A DNA stretch of 64,000 bases, from positions 238,514,192 to 238,578,191 of the forward strand of contig CM077115.1 in the NCBI GenBank assembly GCA_039619475.1. The letters run 5' to 3'. The DNA is from Icerya purchasi (taxonomy: Eukaryota > Arthropoda > Insecta > Hemiptera > Monophlebidae). The notes below the pieces were generated by a model, which saw only the letters and a list, made by a program, of their open reading frames with translations, was not told the DNA's origin and made no database searches. Position numbers and translations under genes: made by a program. Shown here in pieces: positions 43,741 through 56,725 of the stretch (positions within the stretch are counted from its first letter, which is position 1; every line of letters starts with the position of its first letter).

Positions 43741-44559
43741 AAGCGGTTAGATCCATCAAGCACGAAACCTATATAGAACACAGCGCTTAGCGTCCGTAAA
43801 CAATTATCCGAAAGTTCAATGACTTTCTCCATCACTATAAAGCAGAGTTTATAGTTTTTAATTATGAAACATTAATCATATCAATTCAAGTTCTACCACC
43901 ATAGGATAATAAATCGCAGGTCCTAACGAATGTCGTATTTGAAATTTTGTTCGTCGAGTTAAAACTAATTTAATTTAAGGAAAAATAATGATGAAAAATT
44001 ATAAGAAAAGGAATGAAATTTAATAAAGTAGACGTTTTCGATTTATGTTGCCGCTTCAAAATGGTCGAAACGCGTTATTTTAGTTGTTTTCCATCGGATT
44101 TATTTATTTATTTTTTATAAATAACCGATTTAGCCGAAGTGCTGCCCCTTTCGAAATATTGGAAATTGCGAAGGCCGTTTATTTCCAGTCTAAAAATTGA
44201 AGAAGAAAATAAGAGAAAATCGAAGAAAATCGAAGAAAATAAAGTATTTCAACCGGAACGCTTTTCATAAGTTACTTCTTCGATTATGCAATTAAACTTT
44301 TCTTAACGCCTATAGCCTAAAGGAAATATTAGAATAGTTCTTTCGGACATTACATTCCGATGTCACTTTTTCGACCCAGTTTGATTTTAAGCTGTTCCGA
44401 TATCGGTGCATTTTTATTTAGAACTTCGTAAAAATGAAACTGTTTAGTGTTCCCTACTTTTTTTTTCTTTTTTTTTTGTTTTTTCTTTTTTCTTTTTTTT
44501 TTTGTTTTTTTGTCGCGCGCAAGTACAGGATAGAAAATTTTCTTCAACCAGCGCGCAAA
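43741..44559. other. Non-coding stretch with T-rich runs
   Basis: Long T-rich runs at about 44457-44511 give spurious Lys-rich frames on the minus strand. No gene found. Confidence 0.5.
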
Positions 44560-45480
44560 CTTTTCTTCGTTTGATCTTTTTTAATTGACTCCGCTACATT
44601 TCGGTTGTCCGGACGTTTTGCTCCTAATAAAACCTCTATTTTGGCCCTTAGCTCTCTTCGCTTTGCCTCATTTCCGTCTCATATTGCGGTAATCTTCCTT
44701 ATTTTTCCTTCAACTATTCTGATCCCTTCCGTACACCCAAAGTAGTTTATCTGCCTAAGCAAGCTGTTATTAAACAAGAAATTCACGTGTTCGAGCTCCT
44801 TTTATCGTTGCAGGTTTTAACTTTTCCGAATCGTCTTGTTCTTCTTTCTGTTTTTTTTTTTTTTTTTGTTTTCATGTGCTATTATTTCTATTGTCTCTAA
44901 TCGTTGTTTCTTCGATTATTTCACAATCACGAGTACTGTTTAATCTTTTCCACACTCCTATATCATTTTTCGCATGCGGTCATTCATAATTATTTATTCC
45001 TCCACTCCGTTCACGTTGATTTGTTACGGATTCCTGGTCATAGAAACATCCTGACCAATGATGTTTCGGCTCATTCCCGCTTCCATTTTAAATGTAAAAT
45101 ATTTCACGTTAGGTTCTGCTCGGATATTTAAATCGCTCCTTCTCTTTCTCCGTTGCGGTTAATTCTCTTCTAACCCTAGTTTTTCAAGAGTTTCTTTGTA
45201 TTTGCCGTTCTATTGTTGTCTCCGTCACTCGCCTATGAATTATACACCGCTGCCTTCATCTCGCCAAAGTCATGTTCGCCATTAATTAGCCCAGTGCTAA
45301 AACTATCTGTGGTCCTAATATCACACATTTCTCGAATGACTTTTTTATTAAACGTGTTATTATTCTCTATCGCACCTCATTGCAGCTTGAACTAATGTTT
45401 CGTAGACTTTCAAGTGTTCCAAAATTTCGTTTATTTGTCGCCTTCGCTTTAATCATAGTCTCCTTTTCGCGTCACTTTCC
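44560..45480 (+). mobile_element. I-clade-like LINE relic: RNase H region
   Basis: The plus-strand frame at 44904-45131 includes HSVHVDLLRIPGHRNILTND, the decayed equivalent of IDFLWVPSHSGIDGNNTADS at 30 kb, with flanking T-rich coding-like sequence. Not functional. Confidence 0.55.
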
Positions 45481-46168
45481 CGGGTTTGCCCTTTCCAATA
45501 CCCCTTCTAATTATTTCTTTATGACTTTGATATCATGTTTTATTTGAATGTTCGACTTTTTAAGCTCGATATCCCTTCTCCCCCTTTAACAGTGCTTCTT
45601 ATATTCCCTCATTTTCTTTTACGTTAGTTATTCCTGCCTTTGAATCATTTTTATCCTCTGTAAACGTTTACAAATATAACTATACGTTCTCCTTCTTCCC
45701 ATTTCTCGGCTAATGTCCTTATTAGCATAATAACAATAACAATAATAATAATAATAATTATATTCGCTTCAGAAAGCAAAACATAAATTAAAGTATTTAT
45801 GACACTTGCATAACAAACATTTTTCAACACAAAAAAAAATAAAAAAACAAAAAGCACTTGACCTATCTTAACCGAACATGACACAATTTAATGTTCTTGA
45901 CAAATACTGTCATGAAAAATGTTAATTAAGTGACCCAAAGGGGCAATAAATTACCTCAGCGCTACATTGTAAATTCAACAACTTGCTAACAAATTTGAAC
46001 CATTTAGTATTAAACAATGATGAAAAAAAAAGGGCGCTATTGCTTTTAATGAACCAAACATTACCAATTTCGACATATAAACAAAAATTATTAGCGAATT
46101 AAAGTGTAAATAACTTTTTACGGTTGTTGAGATCTTATTAAGTAACGTAATTTTATTTAAAATGCAAT
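45481..46168. other. Non-coding stretch with AAT microsatellite
   Basis: (aat)n lies at about 45738-45760 and AT-rich DNA elsewhere. No gene recognised. Confidence 0.5.
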
Positions 46169-47910
46169 TTTTTTTTTTTTTTAACTCTATATTTATTATT
46201 GAACTGCCCGAGGACATACACAAATACTGTTAATAGTAAAAATAAAAATAAAATAAAAGAAAAAAGAATCACATTCTTAATTGACTTTGGCCATTGCCTA
46301 GATCATTAGTTATGAAAGTTTTAATAGATTCGTTAAGCAACAAGTTCGTGTGGCTTCATTCTCTTAAGCCTTCTCGTATCGTTCCCGATGTTGAGGAGCC
46401 CGATCGCAGTGATGTTCGGATGGTTGTGTGTTCGTGCTTTTTCGCATAGGTTTTGAGTCAATCTCTGGAACTTGCAGATCTTGATGGAGGAGAGTGTTCG
46501 TTATATACATACCATGGTGCATTAGTTATTAGGCGTAAGACCCTATTCTGAAACCGCTGAATGACGAGTCAATTCGATTTTTTTGTTGTTCCTCATATCT
46601 ATAGGTCAATACAGACTTAAGGATCCATTTTGTATTAAATATTTAAATTTACGAATGTTAGTCGTATTGATCTCCTCGATTTGTTCTTAGTTATTATTCT
46701 AGAGTGATTCAGAAACCACTACCAGTACTTCGAGCAACAATGATTGCTAAGCGAAATATATTTTAATATATGTTTGATAACCTTTGAAATACATACTTTC
46801 TGTGAAATGTGTTGTTATAATAGCGGCAAAAACAACGTCGCTGTTGGCAGGTTGCTTATTAGTTTTGCTCAGAGTAACAATTATGTTGGGCAGATTTGAC
46901 TTTTTTCCTTTTGGCCTAGATTGGCCAATGTAATCTCCTGCGATAAGTAACAGCGAACTAACATGAAATGAAAGGCTAGAAGGATTAAATAAGTAAAAAG
47001 ACAGGATAAAATAAAATTAACCAACTATAGTAACAAAATAACAATCTCCAATAATTGAGAGGATAGCAAGTAAACAAAAATTTCATAATAACCTTGTTTC
47101 TTTTCTTTTTATCGATTACGAGACGCTATTTGTGTAATGATAAGCTATGTAAAGGCCGTCTATGCGTTAGCTAGTTTAAATACATCGTCATTGGAAGTAA
47201 TGCTCCATAAGTCCATCGCATCCACAGGGGAAAAGATATGCGTACATCTAAATAGGTGCTGGTGATTTTGCATTTCACTACTTTGACTATTATTATCGTT
47301 GCCCGCCCAATTTCCCTTTGACACGGTTTACTTTTGTTTCACTGCAACTAGTACGCAGTCTGTTTAGTGTTCTATTTTGAGAGGCTAGTTTAATCGGTCT
47401 TTTGGACATGTTTTCTCTTTCGTTAACCCAAGACCATATTCAGTATTTTTCCATTTTTCTTTCCGTGCCGTACTCGCCTTATCAGAAGAGTGCTGTTGCG
47501 TGTAAAGGATTTACGCGACTTCAACCTATGGTTTAAATTAAACCTGTTCAAACATAGAATAGTGAGGATAATAACATTTCTTCTTATGTGCGGAGGAGCA
47601 ATGTTATTATACGCTAAGTATAATGAATCAGTCTTTGTAAGTTTGAGACAACTAATTACAATGTGACATGTAAGTGCTGTGTCCACTTTTATGGCCTGCA
47701 CTGATCGACCTCAGAATGAACTTCCATATTTCGCAGCTGAAAAATACAGTACCAAGGCTAATGCTTTAAAAACTTCTGGTCCAGCTCCCCACTTGGATGA
47801 TATAAGTTTGCGAATAATATTGTTCCGAGCAGCTACTTTCATATTTTTAAGGATTCACGTTGGGCTTTGTATGTGAGTGAACAGTCTAATGTCACACCAA
47901 GTTATCTAGG
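46169..47910 (-). mobile_element. Jockey-clade LINE relic, 3' half
   Basis: The poly(A) is seen as a T-run at 46169-46182. The minus-strand readings run from 5' to 3': DCSLTYKAQRESL (about 47885), KVAARNNIIRKLISSKWGAG (about 47850-47790), FKALALVLYFSAAKYGSSF, KVDTALTCHIVISCLK (about 47690), NNIAPPHIRR (about 47610) and NHPNITAIGLL...RRLKRMKPHEL (about 46420-46345). This is the post-RT region of Jockey elements, with a few stops and frame changes. The 92-codon frame at 47423-47701 is part of it. Confidence 0.75.
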
Positions 47911-48789
47911 GTGTTCACACTAACTTTAATTTACATCTTGATTTAACGTTTTCCAGCTGAAACGAATATACTTGTGTATTACCTAATTCCATACGAGCGA
48001 AGTAAACAGATGAAATAATAAAAAATTCAAATAAACATCGAGCTAACGTAAAGAATCTAAACTTTGGTCGAGTGATGGTACTGGTCTTCAAATTCTTATA
48101 GCATGGTTTGGTTGCAAACATTTCTTATTTCTGTTGTATTCGATTTGGCAATTACAAGAAGCGAAAGAAGAAGCTGGATAAGCTCACGCCCATTTGATCA
48201 ATTTCGGATGCTTCCGTAAATAATTGTATTTCGCGTCACAATGTATACTTTAATTTGTGAAGGTAAGATACTTCGCAACATTTGTACACTACACTCCAAA
48301 TTAGTCTACAAAGCATGGGTTTAAAATATTTTCATTTAGTAGCGTTAAAATTATTCTGAAGTGATTAAGAAATTTACTGCGGGAAGCAGTTAGAAGGGTT
48401 ATTCAGAACTGAAAACAACGCTAGTTGTTCGATGTCGGAATCATTGATGTGTGAAACAAGCAAACCCTAAATAATACTTTATTACGATGTAACAAAAAAA
48501 AAGGGAATATATTTCGTGATTATGAACCATTAGCTTTGAAACGCGTCGAAATTATAGAAAAATACATTATTTTAATAAGTGTTTTTTTCCGTATCATTAA
48601 TATCACAACTAATGAGCGATCTCATGAAAATATGTGTTGCATCTTTTTCGGTTCCAATTTATTAAGAGTTAGTCGTTGGTGTTACTTCACGAATTTATGA
48701 AAATATAGCTATATAAATGCTTCGGACATGTACCGCGTGATTCCCAGTGGCTGTAAAACTACTATTATCATACTAACATTATTCAAAAA
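47911..48789. other. Unrecognised stretch
   Basis: May hold further decayed LINE sequence, but no motif was identified. Confidence 0.3.
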
Positions 48790-49200
48790 TATAAAAGGGA
48801 CCCTGTAGATTGGACCAGTTACTGTCCGATAATGTAATCGCGTAGAACAAAATATTTGAACGAGTAAGAACACCTTCAAAATACTGAATAATTAACAGAA
48901 AACCAATTCTGGCTTTGTTAGAATTGATGAAATCTTCACACTTTACGCGTTGATAGAAAAATACAGGAAGAAAAATGAAAGGATTATCATAAGGCTGTAT
49001 AAGATGAGTGAGTCCGTCAACTCATTTAAGGGAGGAAAAAATGATCCATCGTTTAGCAGAATCACATGTTGCCGAAGGAAATTACTAATTTCTATGATAG
49101 CGAAAAGTAACGTGATAGGAGCAGGGAATCAACGAGCAATGGAGAGTAGTCTTTTCCGCAGTCTGCGGCCAGATTCATTGACGCGCACATAGCTAGAAAT
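48790..49200 (+). mobile_element. LINE RT relic (RTE-like)
   Basis: Plus-strand readings in several frames: KRDPVDWTSYCPIM (about 48797), KIFERV (about 48850), ENQFWL (about 48899) and EIFTLYALIEKYRKKNERII (about 48930-48985). These follow the order of the RT fingers. The KYRKKNE..I pattern before the catalytic Asp suggests an RTE-like element. Heavily decayed. Confidence 0.45.
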
Positions 49201-50249
49201 AGCATTTCAACAAATACTTGGAGAATGACCTCAACGTAAGGGATTTGAGCACTCCAAAAAAACCGCCAAATTCAGATTCATTAGCTTATATCCTTTGGAG
49301 CGTCGTTTCAATATTTGCCTCGACGCGGAGTTCAAAGATACATGTATCGAATAGAAAATACATATAAACTCTGGAGATGAGCATTTATTACTAACTTGGC
49401 ACGACAGTATAGCAATAGAAACTGCGAAAGGAGGGAGTACCGCCTCGCGGTATAAACCGGACTCAAAAATACTCCTTTTCCGCGCAGACTATTTCTTAAA
49501 ATCGCTACAACAACAACGGCCATTGCGGTTAAAGGTTCCATTTATATTGAGGCGTAATATTTTTTTAGGTTCCGAGTTAGACCAGTTCAAAATAAACCTC
49601 AATCCCCGGAAAGCCGGCAAAAAATAGCGAAAAGCTAGTAGCAAAGTGTTAGTGTAAGGTTGAGGTTTGCTGTAATTAATAGCGCGGGCACCGTAGCGAT
49701 GCTTCGGTCGTGTTCGAAGCAACCTATGCAGCGGCTGGCGCCCTGGACAGAGGACAGTTTCGGTTTCAGCAACCTTCACTTCAGAGTCATTCAAAGTGTA
49801 GAAAGAAGTCTTAATGTTTTAAACAGCCAGTATACGACCGTAGTATTCTACTGCTTTTGAAATACCTTTAAAGGTCATCGTGCAGTGTAGTAGATGACTC
49901 TGCGTTGAACGAAATTTTTTCAAAGTGAAGTCAGCCGATTCTTTAAAAAACAAGTTCAGTCAAGCATGATATTTCATGCGCTGTGGATTCTGTAAAGTTA
50001 ACGATAGCTATAATTTACATATACATAATACTAAATTCAAAAAACAGGAATTTGATTTTTCCCGTTGTAAAAGAGGAACATAGTTTCCCGCACTTTTTTA
50101 AACTTTTCGGAAACTTTGAAAATTCCGTTATGGAAATGAAATACGGTTTCGTTCCCTATAAATAGTGTGATCTTTCCAACTATATATCACATGCCCGGGG
50201 AAAATAACATTATTTTTTAAAATTTCGAACTTTTGCGCTCCTAATTTTA
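49201..50249. other. Unrecognised stretch
   Basis: The minus frame at 49489-49794 (101 codons) and plus frame at 49660-49860 overlap. Neither matches a known family. No repeat identified. Confidence 0.3.
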
Positions 50250-50850
50250 AAGGTTTTTTTTTTATTATTTTAATCCCTCCCTTTGGGCATGCCAGCAACG
50301 AATCTTCGTCCAGAAACGACCGGAGGGAAAAGAATCAATTAGATGTAGAGTCGGTGTCAAATATTGATAAAATAAAAGAACTGAAGATCGGAACAACGGA
50401 GATCGACGGAAATGATAACATATACGAGAAGCACAATAAAGATTATGGAGCTTAAGTGATAACAGATCGGAGTACAAAAAAGTAGATTACATTAACGGAG
50501 GATGGGTATTCAAAGAAGATACGGTCAGGATCGCAGACGGCTTCGTCGTCGGGATGAAGAGGATAATTAGGGGATAGTGCGAGATGGAAATGAAAACGTG
50601 AGGAAGGAAGAAGAATATGACTGAGACGTGTAAACGGGGATAATAGAGACAATGACGGAACGGCGAAGCGAAGAAAAATTTTAAAACTAAGGCCGGGTAG
50701 GAAGATTAGGTTCGATGGAAGAATAAAAGGAAAGTTGATTGGAAAAAAAATCTGACCAAGTTTCGTTTTCCAACGATATATCACATGCTCGGGGAAAAAA
50801 ATCTTATGTTTTTTTTCAATTTCGAGCTCTCGGCGCCCCAAGGTCTGAAT
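50250..50850 (-). mobile_element. I-clade-like LINE C-terminal relic, minus strand
   Basis: The 129-codon frame at 50452-50841 includes LLPSSRFHFHLALSPNYPLH, then CDPDRIFFEYPSSVNVIYFF, which parallels LLSSSRFRFALSPSPDCSLH and CDANHIFFECPALRNERYLL of the 30-kb copy. The 3' end is marked by a T-run at 50254-50263 and gggcatgcc at about 50285. It is mutated (one knuckle Cys is Tyr). Confidence 0.7.
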
Positions 50851-53150
50851 ATAAAAGCTAGGCTATACTTTTCCTATGAAGCGGTCTTTTACGCATATGC
50901 CGGAAATACGTTTTGGTGTCTCCAACGTTTTTACTCAGGCTATTAAGTACGTGAATTTCCTTCTTTTTTTTTTTTTTTTTGCTGTTTTTGGCCTAAGGGG
51001 GGGGGGTGTAAATAATCTATTAACCGTAATTTATTGATTTCCTGAAAGGACTTTTGCATTTTATTTTATATTTTGAATTTCACCTTTTAAAGTTTATCTA
51101 GCGATGAGTTATGAATTTTTTAAGAGGGTGATTTTTGAAGTAATTTTAAATACCGCATTATACATTCTTTACGGTTTTTTTGGTGTTTTTTGTCGCCCAG
51201 GGTAATCGGTCAGCTTGAAGAGATACGCTTTTAAAGAGAATTTTAATTGTAATTTATGTTCAAATTTTGAAGTTTATAAGTGTCAAACCGTTCGTGAGTT
51301 ATTGCATATTTTAAATGAATATTTTTGCAGTTCCTGAACCATCTTATTTTAATTCGGTACATTATATGTGTACGGAATCCCCCCAAAAAAAAAAAAAGGT
51401 ACAGACTGTTCAATAAAAAAAAGTTAGTGCGGTCGCACGAACTGCGGCATGCGGATTTTCCGACAGTAGTTTCTCGGTAAAAGTGGAAATTTATGCCTCG
51501 GTGCGGCATCTGCAGCTTTGTCGTCATCTAAGTAGAAATAAGAAATGGCATCAGTCAATTCAAATTTCGCTTTAGCCGCTGTTAGCAAGCTACTTTCGCT
51601 TCCGTTTGGTTACTTGTGCTTTATTCTTCGACATTGTAACGTTCGTAGCATCATTTTGTCATCGACCGCACCGCCGAATCATCGAAGGAGAAAAATAGAT
51701 ATATTATTATTCGGCTACCATTAACCAGCGCGGCCAGGTTCGGAAAAACGTTGTGCGAGTGTGGAGGAAAAATTAATATTGAAAATTTCGCCAGAAGCCG
51801 GAAAATGCGGCCTTTCAGAAATCGCTGGAGAATTTTACACGTCCATTTTCTCGGTGCTCCACTTAGGACACCGTGTGTCGACTGAAGACTCAGTATGTGG
51901 CGGCCATCGAAACATTTCCCATATTCTCCAGATGGACAACTAAGAACTTAAAGGATTACACAGGCGTGACCTTTTCAATCGGTATAACGATAAGCGCGCC
52001 CGCAGGCACGCATACAATACAATCTGTTACTACTATTTACAATCTATCTTTGTCACTATTATCGCTTAAAGTGCAGTTCGCAAAATAAAGTTTTACCAAA
52101 CAGTTTCTCGTACCGCTTAGCCCCTAATGTGAACAGTGTGTAACGACGATGTTCGTGATGTTATTTTCTCTCGTAACTCTAAGTTGATAGAGTAATTATA
52201 ATCGGGGAGAGGTGAAATTAATGTAGTCTAGAAGATTTTTCCGGAGAATCCAAATTATCTCTGTTTTATAAATTCATTACCAGGGGGGGGGGGGATAATA
52301 CATTCTTTACCGTACAACGAATAGGCGCGACGAAATTTTCGGTAGAATTACTCGTCAGCCTAGTGCTAGCACGATTGTACCGCAATACTGAACAAAACTG
52401 GGTATATAAACACATTTAATAATACCTCATTTTTCCTCTAATTTTCATTTTATAATTTACAAAATAATTCCGATTTTAGAATCGCGATATTATACACAAT
52501 ATTAGACGCGTGTAAGCTACTTTTTTATAGATGCTGTGTGTCCGTTCAAGAAAAATAGAAGGAACAAGAAGAAAGGGTGCAATAGATGCGTAAAATTACT
52601 GTGCAACGAACATTGTATGTACATGTGTAAGGACTGTTTTGCTGAAATATTATATATCGTAGATGATGAAAATGTTTAATTTTGTTATTAAGTTTAATTT
52701 TTATTTTTTTATGTAGGTTAAGTAAAAAATGATATTGATAAAATTCAAGAAACTTTACCTAAGGTTTTCCAAAGCATTTTTTTTTTCTAGTACTAAATAT
52801 GAAATTTTAATAAATGTTATTTGTTTTTTAACAGTTTATATTCTATCCTTTTAATATCATTTTAAATTTATTTAATTATTATTTGCAAAAAAAATCATTT
52901 CAAGTATGAGCGGCAAAGTGCTCCCCACGAGATTACTCACGTTTCATGGAAAGGCGCGACTACTCTAGGTATGATATAATCTAAAAATGCAGGAAATGTG
53001 ACATTTGTCCAATTATATATTTCAGATTTTTTTACGTGTATTTTGTCAACATGGTGTACGCCGAATCCACTGCAGTTCTATATACTGATGACAGTTTTTT
53101 ACATGCTATCTTTCTTCTTTAGGTACTGTATGCTACATAGCGCGTTGACG
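50851..53150. other. Mostly unrecognised stretch
   Basis: T-run and G-run at about 50965-51007 and another G-run at 52284-52293. The 51.5-52.1 kb part has more CpG. No coding or repeat identity found. Confidence 0.3.
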
Positions 53151-53192
53151 CAACCTATTCGTGTACAGTTTTAGCTGTACCGATATAGGTTG
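53151..53192. repeat. Short imperfect hairpin
   Basis: caacctattcgtgtacag and ctgtaccgatataggttg are imperfect reverse complements around a tttag loop. Too short for a typical animal pre-miRNA. Confidence 0.6.
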
Positions 53193-53329
53193 TGTACTAG
53201 GAAATTATTATATGCAACGTAGGTGTACACAACACGCAAGACTACATTCGGAACTGATTAGTAATCGTTTGATTTATCGATATATACAAGTGCAGTCCCT
53301 TGTGTATGTCTGCTGTGTACTGACCTAGC

Positions 53330-53487
53330 GCGCATATGATGTACGTGGTGGTTTTCCATTGCCTTCCACGTGATTATTAGCGAATATTTCAATTTTAATT
53401 CTAATAGGTTTTGTCGTCGGCCGGGATCGAACCCGTGACCTCCATAATGGAAGTCAAGCACTCTAGCAACTAGACTATTGCGACGAT
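53330..53487 (-). mobile_element. tRNA-derived SINE
   Basis: On the minus strand a tRNA-like head starts near 53487 (tcgtcg) with an A-box-like tagtctagttgctagag (53477-53461) and a strong B box ggttcgatccc (53433-53423). It is closed by cgacga complementary to the 5' end. Such internal boxes recruit RNA polymerase III. The body carries ggaaggcaatggaaaaccac (about 53365-53346), shared with the RTE leader at 2748-2767. The acceptor-like ends pair, but the anticodon arm is not cloverleaf-like, so this is a SINE and not a tRNA gene. The 82-codon ORF over it is spurious. The 3' end is not determined. Confidence 0.75.
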
Positions 53488-53492
53488 ACGCT

Positions 53493-56389
53493 ATCTTTCT
53501 AGACAAAGGTATTAAGGGTATTAAGGATGGAGTTAATGTTTGCAGACGTTTAACTTTATTTCTACATATTTTATGTACACCTACGGTTTAGTCTTAAGCT
53601 TAGAGTGGTTCTCACATCCTGTTAATGCTACTTTAGCAAAAAATTTTAAACTAATCTATTGTAGTGGTTTGTGAGCGATCACCATTTAACTAATAATTCT
53701 TATCATGTGACCGTTTTCACGTGGAACCTAATAGATTCCTAATAATAAAACTTGACGAAAGGCAAGAATTTGAGCACAGAAAAACACAACTAGCGTATGT
53801 CAACTAAAAAGTCCTACTCAAGCTCCGACCGTATATATATTTTTTTGATCAGCGTTAGAGAAAACAGAGGTTTGAAGCAAACTCTACGCGCGTGATGTTA
53901 CACTTAATATAGGAATAGTTTAATTGCCAAATAGGGCGGCAGAACAGAATTCCTTTTTGCACAGGCAACGAAGTTTCAGCAGTGCAGTTGTTTAGTAAAG
54001 GTTCTGCCAGCGAAAATTTGTCTGACCTCCAGGTCAGAAATAATGCTATTTAAACTGATCAGTTTACTGCATTGGTACCAGTCAGTTTAATCAGTTTTTT
54101 ATATCTACCTGATCTTATTAGTTTTGTTAGTAATTAATCTTTTAAAATATTATTGCATAATTGTAATTTTTTGCAACATAATAAAGGTCTTGAAAAGTTC
54201 TGTTTGCCTTATAGGTGAGAGGTAAAATGTACATGTAATTTTCCCACGACAAATGATGCTAATTAATCATCGGTTTCATCGCTAATTAAGGTTTTATACA
54301 ACTTTCTGTAAATGCAGCAATTATTAAAATACTTTGCCGTCGTATGCAGTACAGTTTGCATAGCAATAAACTGTTAGTTCTTACTTGTGTCCGTATTTGT
54401 CCAACTTTTGTAATTTATTAATTTTGCAAGCTTCATAGTTTTAAAGCAAGGATAATCTTCGCGCATAACTCTAACTGCTGATGAGCATATAGCTTTCAGT
54501 GTTTGAACATAACCTAGGATTTAGAATATACCAGATGTTAATAAATTTTGTGCTAAAGTGACGCTTTGAAACACCTCATAACTGATGTATGCATTTATTT
54601 GCCGCGTAATGAACTGTAAATAAATTAATATTATAATGTATCAGTATGCATGCGTGTTCTGTACGATGAACTAGCATAAAGCAACATATAAAGTGTATTT
54701 GCTGTGTCATAAATCAAGACCAGGCAATATCAATAATTTACATCTACATATTCTTCATTTACTATATATATTGGGGAAAAAAGGAATAACCTGATGATAA
54801 TCCTAGTCTTCGTTTTCAGCGTGTGTGCTTGTCTTGCACAAAAAATTTAATGTAAAGAAAAAAACCCAGCATTTTGCTATTCGTTCATTAGTATATGTTC
54901 AATCTTCAATTTCCGTAATCAACTCAGCATGAGAGTAAGGCAGTAAACAACAATCGTTGCAGTAAGTTTCAGTGTACTATTTGTAGCTAAAAATTGTAAG
55001 TGCACGTGAAAAATTATATTTTAATATTAAACAAGCAGTTTGAAGCAAGAATAACTTAAGCTATAAATGAGAAATTTGTTTATTTTGAATAGATTTGATT
55101 TAACCTGGCAATAAGTCATCTGTCCACTATCAAGTCGATATAGAAATGATGCCGACTAATGATGGGAAATATATAATGTTCAAAATGAAACAATAAATGT
55201 TGCAGACAAACATAGCCGAAAATGTATAACATAAACCAAGATTACCTGTCTAGAATTATTAGGAAGAGCAAATTGTCCAAACGGAGCACAAGATGCATTG
55301 AGCGTTCAAACTCCACTGACCATCGAACACTGTGTAGAAAGTGAACCGCACATCACGTAGAATTAGTGTAGCAAACGAACATAACGTAAATGATTTAGCA
55401 TAGCCCACGAATGCCAGAATCAGTTGGGAAAGAAAACTGGCCAAGCAGGGGCCAAAAAGGTGTGGAGCACCCGAACACGACTGAGCAGTGAAATTTAGGT
55501 AATTGGAAATCACGTATCACCAAGAGTGTTATCAGGGATAATAAATTAATAATAGAAAATCAATTTACATAGTCACACTAAAATGCCGTTTAATAAAATC
55601 AATTTAAATACAACAACACGTGGTTAAACATGCAGTTCACCATAGAATAAATTGGAGATGTTATATGCTCATTATTGTATATGCATATGCACTGTTGTTA
55701 TGGTATCCATGCATTATGGTTCCAAGAGTCATGATGCTTTAACACGATAAACCATCGTGAGCAGTAATGACAACATCAGTTACGCAAACATGCAGCTACC
55801 ATTAGAAAGTAAAATACCAAACCTCTAAATAACATCCAATGAATCAGTAACTTATTTAGCAGCATTTGTGTTATATTTTTCTGCTGCTGCTGTACAGGTT
55901 GATCTATTTACATACTGGTGTGTGTGTGTGTGATGAAATGCACTTTTTATAGCCTCCAACATGATAATAGAAACAAAAACATGTTTTTGTTTTTAAAATA
56001 CGCAACTTGAGGGAAATAGCACACTTTCAATAAAAACGTATAAATTAACCTAAATCACACAATCAGCAAGGTGTGTAAGTTGTCTGATAGGGAAAGGGAA
56101 ATGTCAGGTTAGATTTGGTTAAGTAGGCACAGGCTGTAGAATGCCTGGTATTTTATGAAAACTCGGAAATATGATTTTTCAGAATTATGATAAAAGTATG
56201 TGTTGCATTAAAGAACGTAAATGAGATTCCATATTAGAAGTTAGAGATCATTTATTCTCAGATGGTGATTAACAGTCACTTGAAATATTTCCCACTGGTC
56301 CAGTTGAATGTGTATTGAAACATTTACTAGATGAGGATATTGATGGGAACAAAATTATTTCTTCCAACAACACGGAGACCGAGAGAAAG
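53493..56389. other. Apparently unique AT-rich stretch
   Basis: No repeats recognised except a short (tg)n at about 55919-55931. The 84-codon minus frame at 55259-55513 has no family match. Possible intronic or intergenic host DNA. Confidence 0.35.
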
Positions 56390-56480
56390 GAACTAGCCCG
56401 TTGGGCTTAGTACATTGTGAACCTTAACTTCACAATCCCCAGCACCCTGTCAAAAGTATGAGATTTACTTTACTTATAAG
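56390..56480 (-). repeat. Dispersed repeat relic, third copy
   Basis: On the minus strand: aagtaaagtaaatctcatac, then gggtgctggggattgtgaag, then caatgtactaag, matching the blocks at 26973 and 36613. Confidence 0.4.
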
Positions 56481-56499
56481 TCATTTTTATGCCGACCGC

Positions 56500-56725
56500 C
56501 ATCACTTTTTTTGTCTCAAAACGTTAGGTATATTGTAAATATAAGAAGACAAAGTATAGACAAAATTGATTGTTGCCCTGCTTAATTAGGTTATTCAATG
56601 ATAACGTCATTCTTAGATTCTTTTTGTCCCCAACCGTTATATATATTGTATATATAAGAAAACAAATTATTGACAGAAAAACTAATTGGGATTGGTCTAA
56701 GAATGACGTTGTCAATTTTTCTTGT
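56500..56725. repeat. 112-bp direct duplication with embedded inverted repeat
   Basis: tatattgtaaatataagaag (about 56528) and tatattgtatatataagaaa (about 56643) start two diverged tandem copies. In addition, aacgtcattcttaga (56601-56615) is the complement of tctaagaatgacgtt (56697-56711). Confidence 0.6.

Noticed and set aside
44350..44547. Lys-rich 65-codon ORF
   Set aside because: It is the translation of a long T-rich run on the opposite strand.
53151..53192. microRNA precursor
   Set aside because: The arm length is about 18 bp with mismatches and there is no extended basal stem.
53408..53487. A functional tRNA gene on the minus strand
   Set aside because: The B box and acceptor-like ends are present, but the anticodon arm cannot form a standard 5-bp stem with 7-base loop, and a SINE body follows.
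53258..53506. 82-codon minus-strand ORF
   Set aside because: It lies over the SINE head and body. Such frames recur wherever the SINE inserts.
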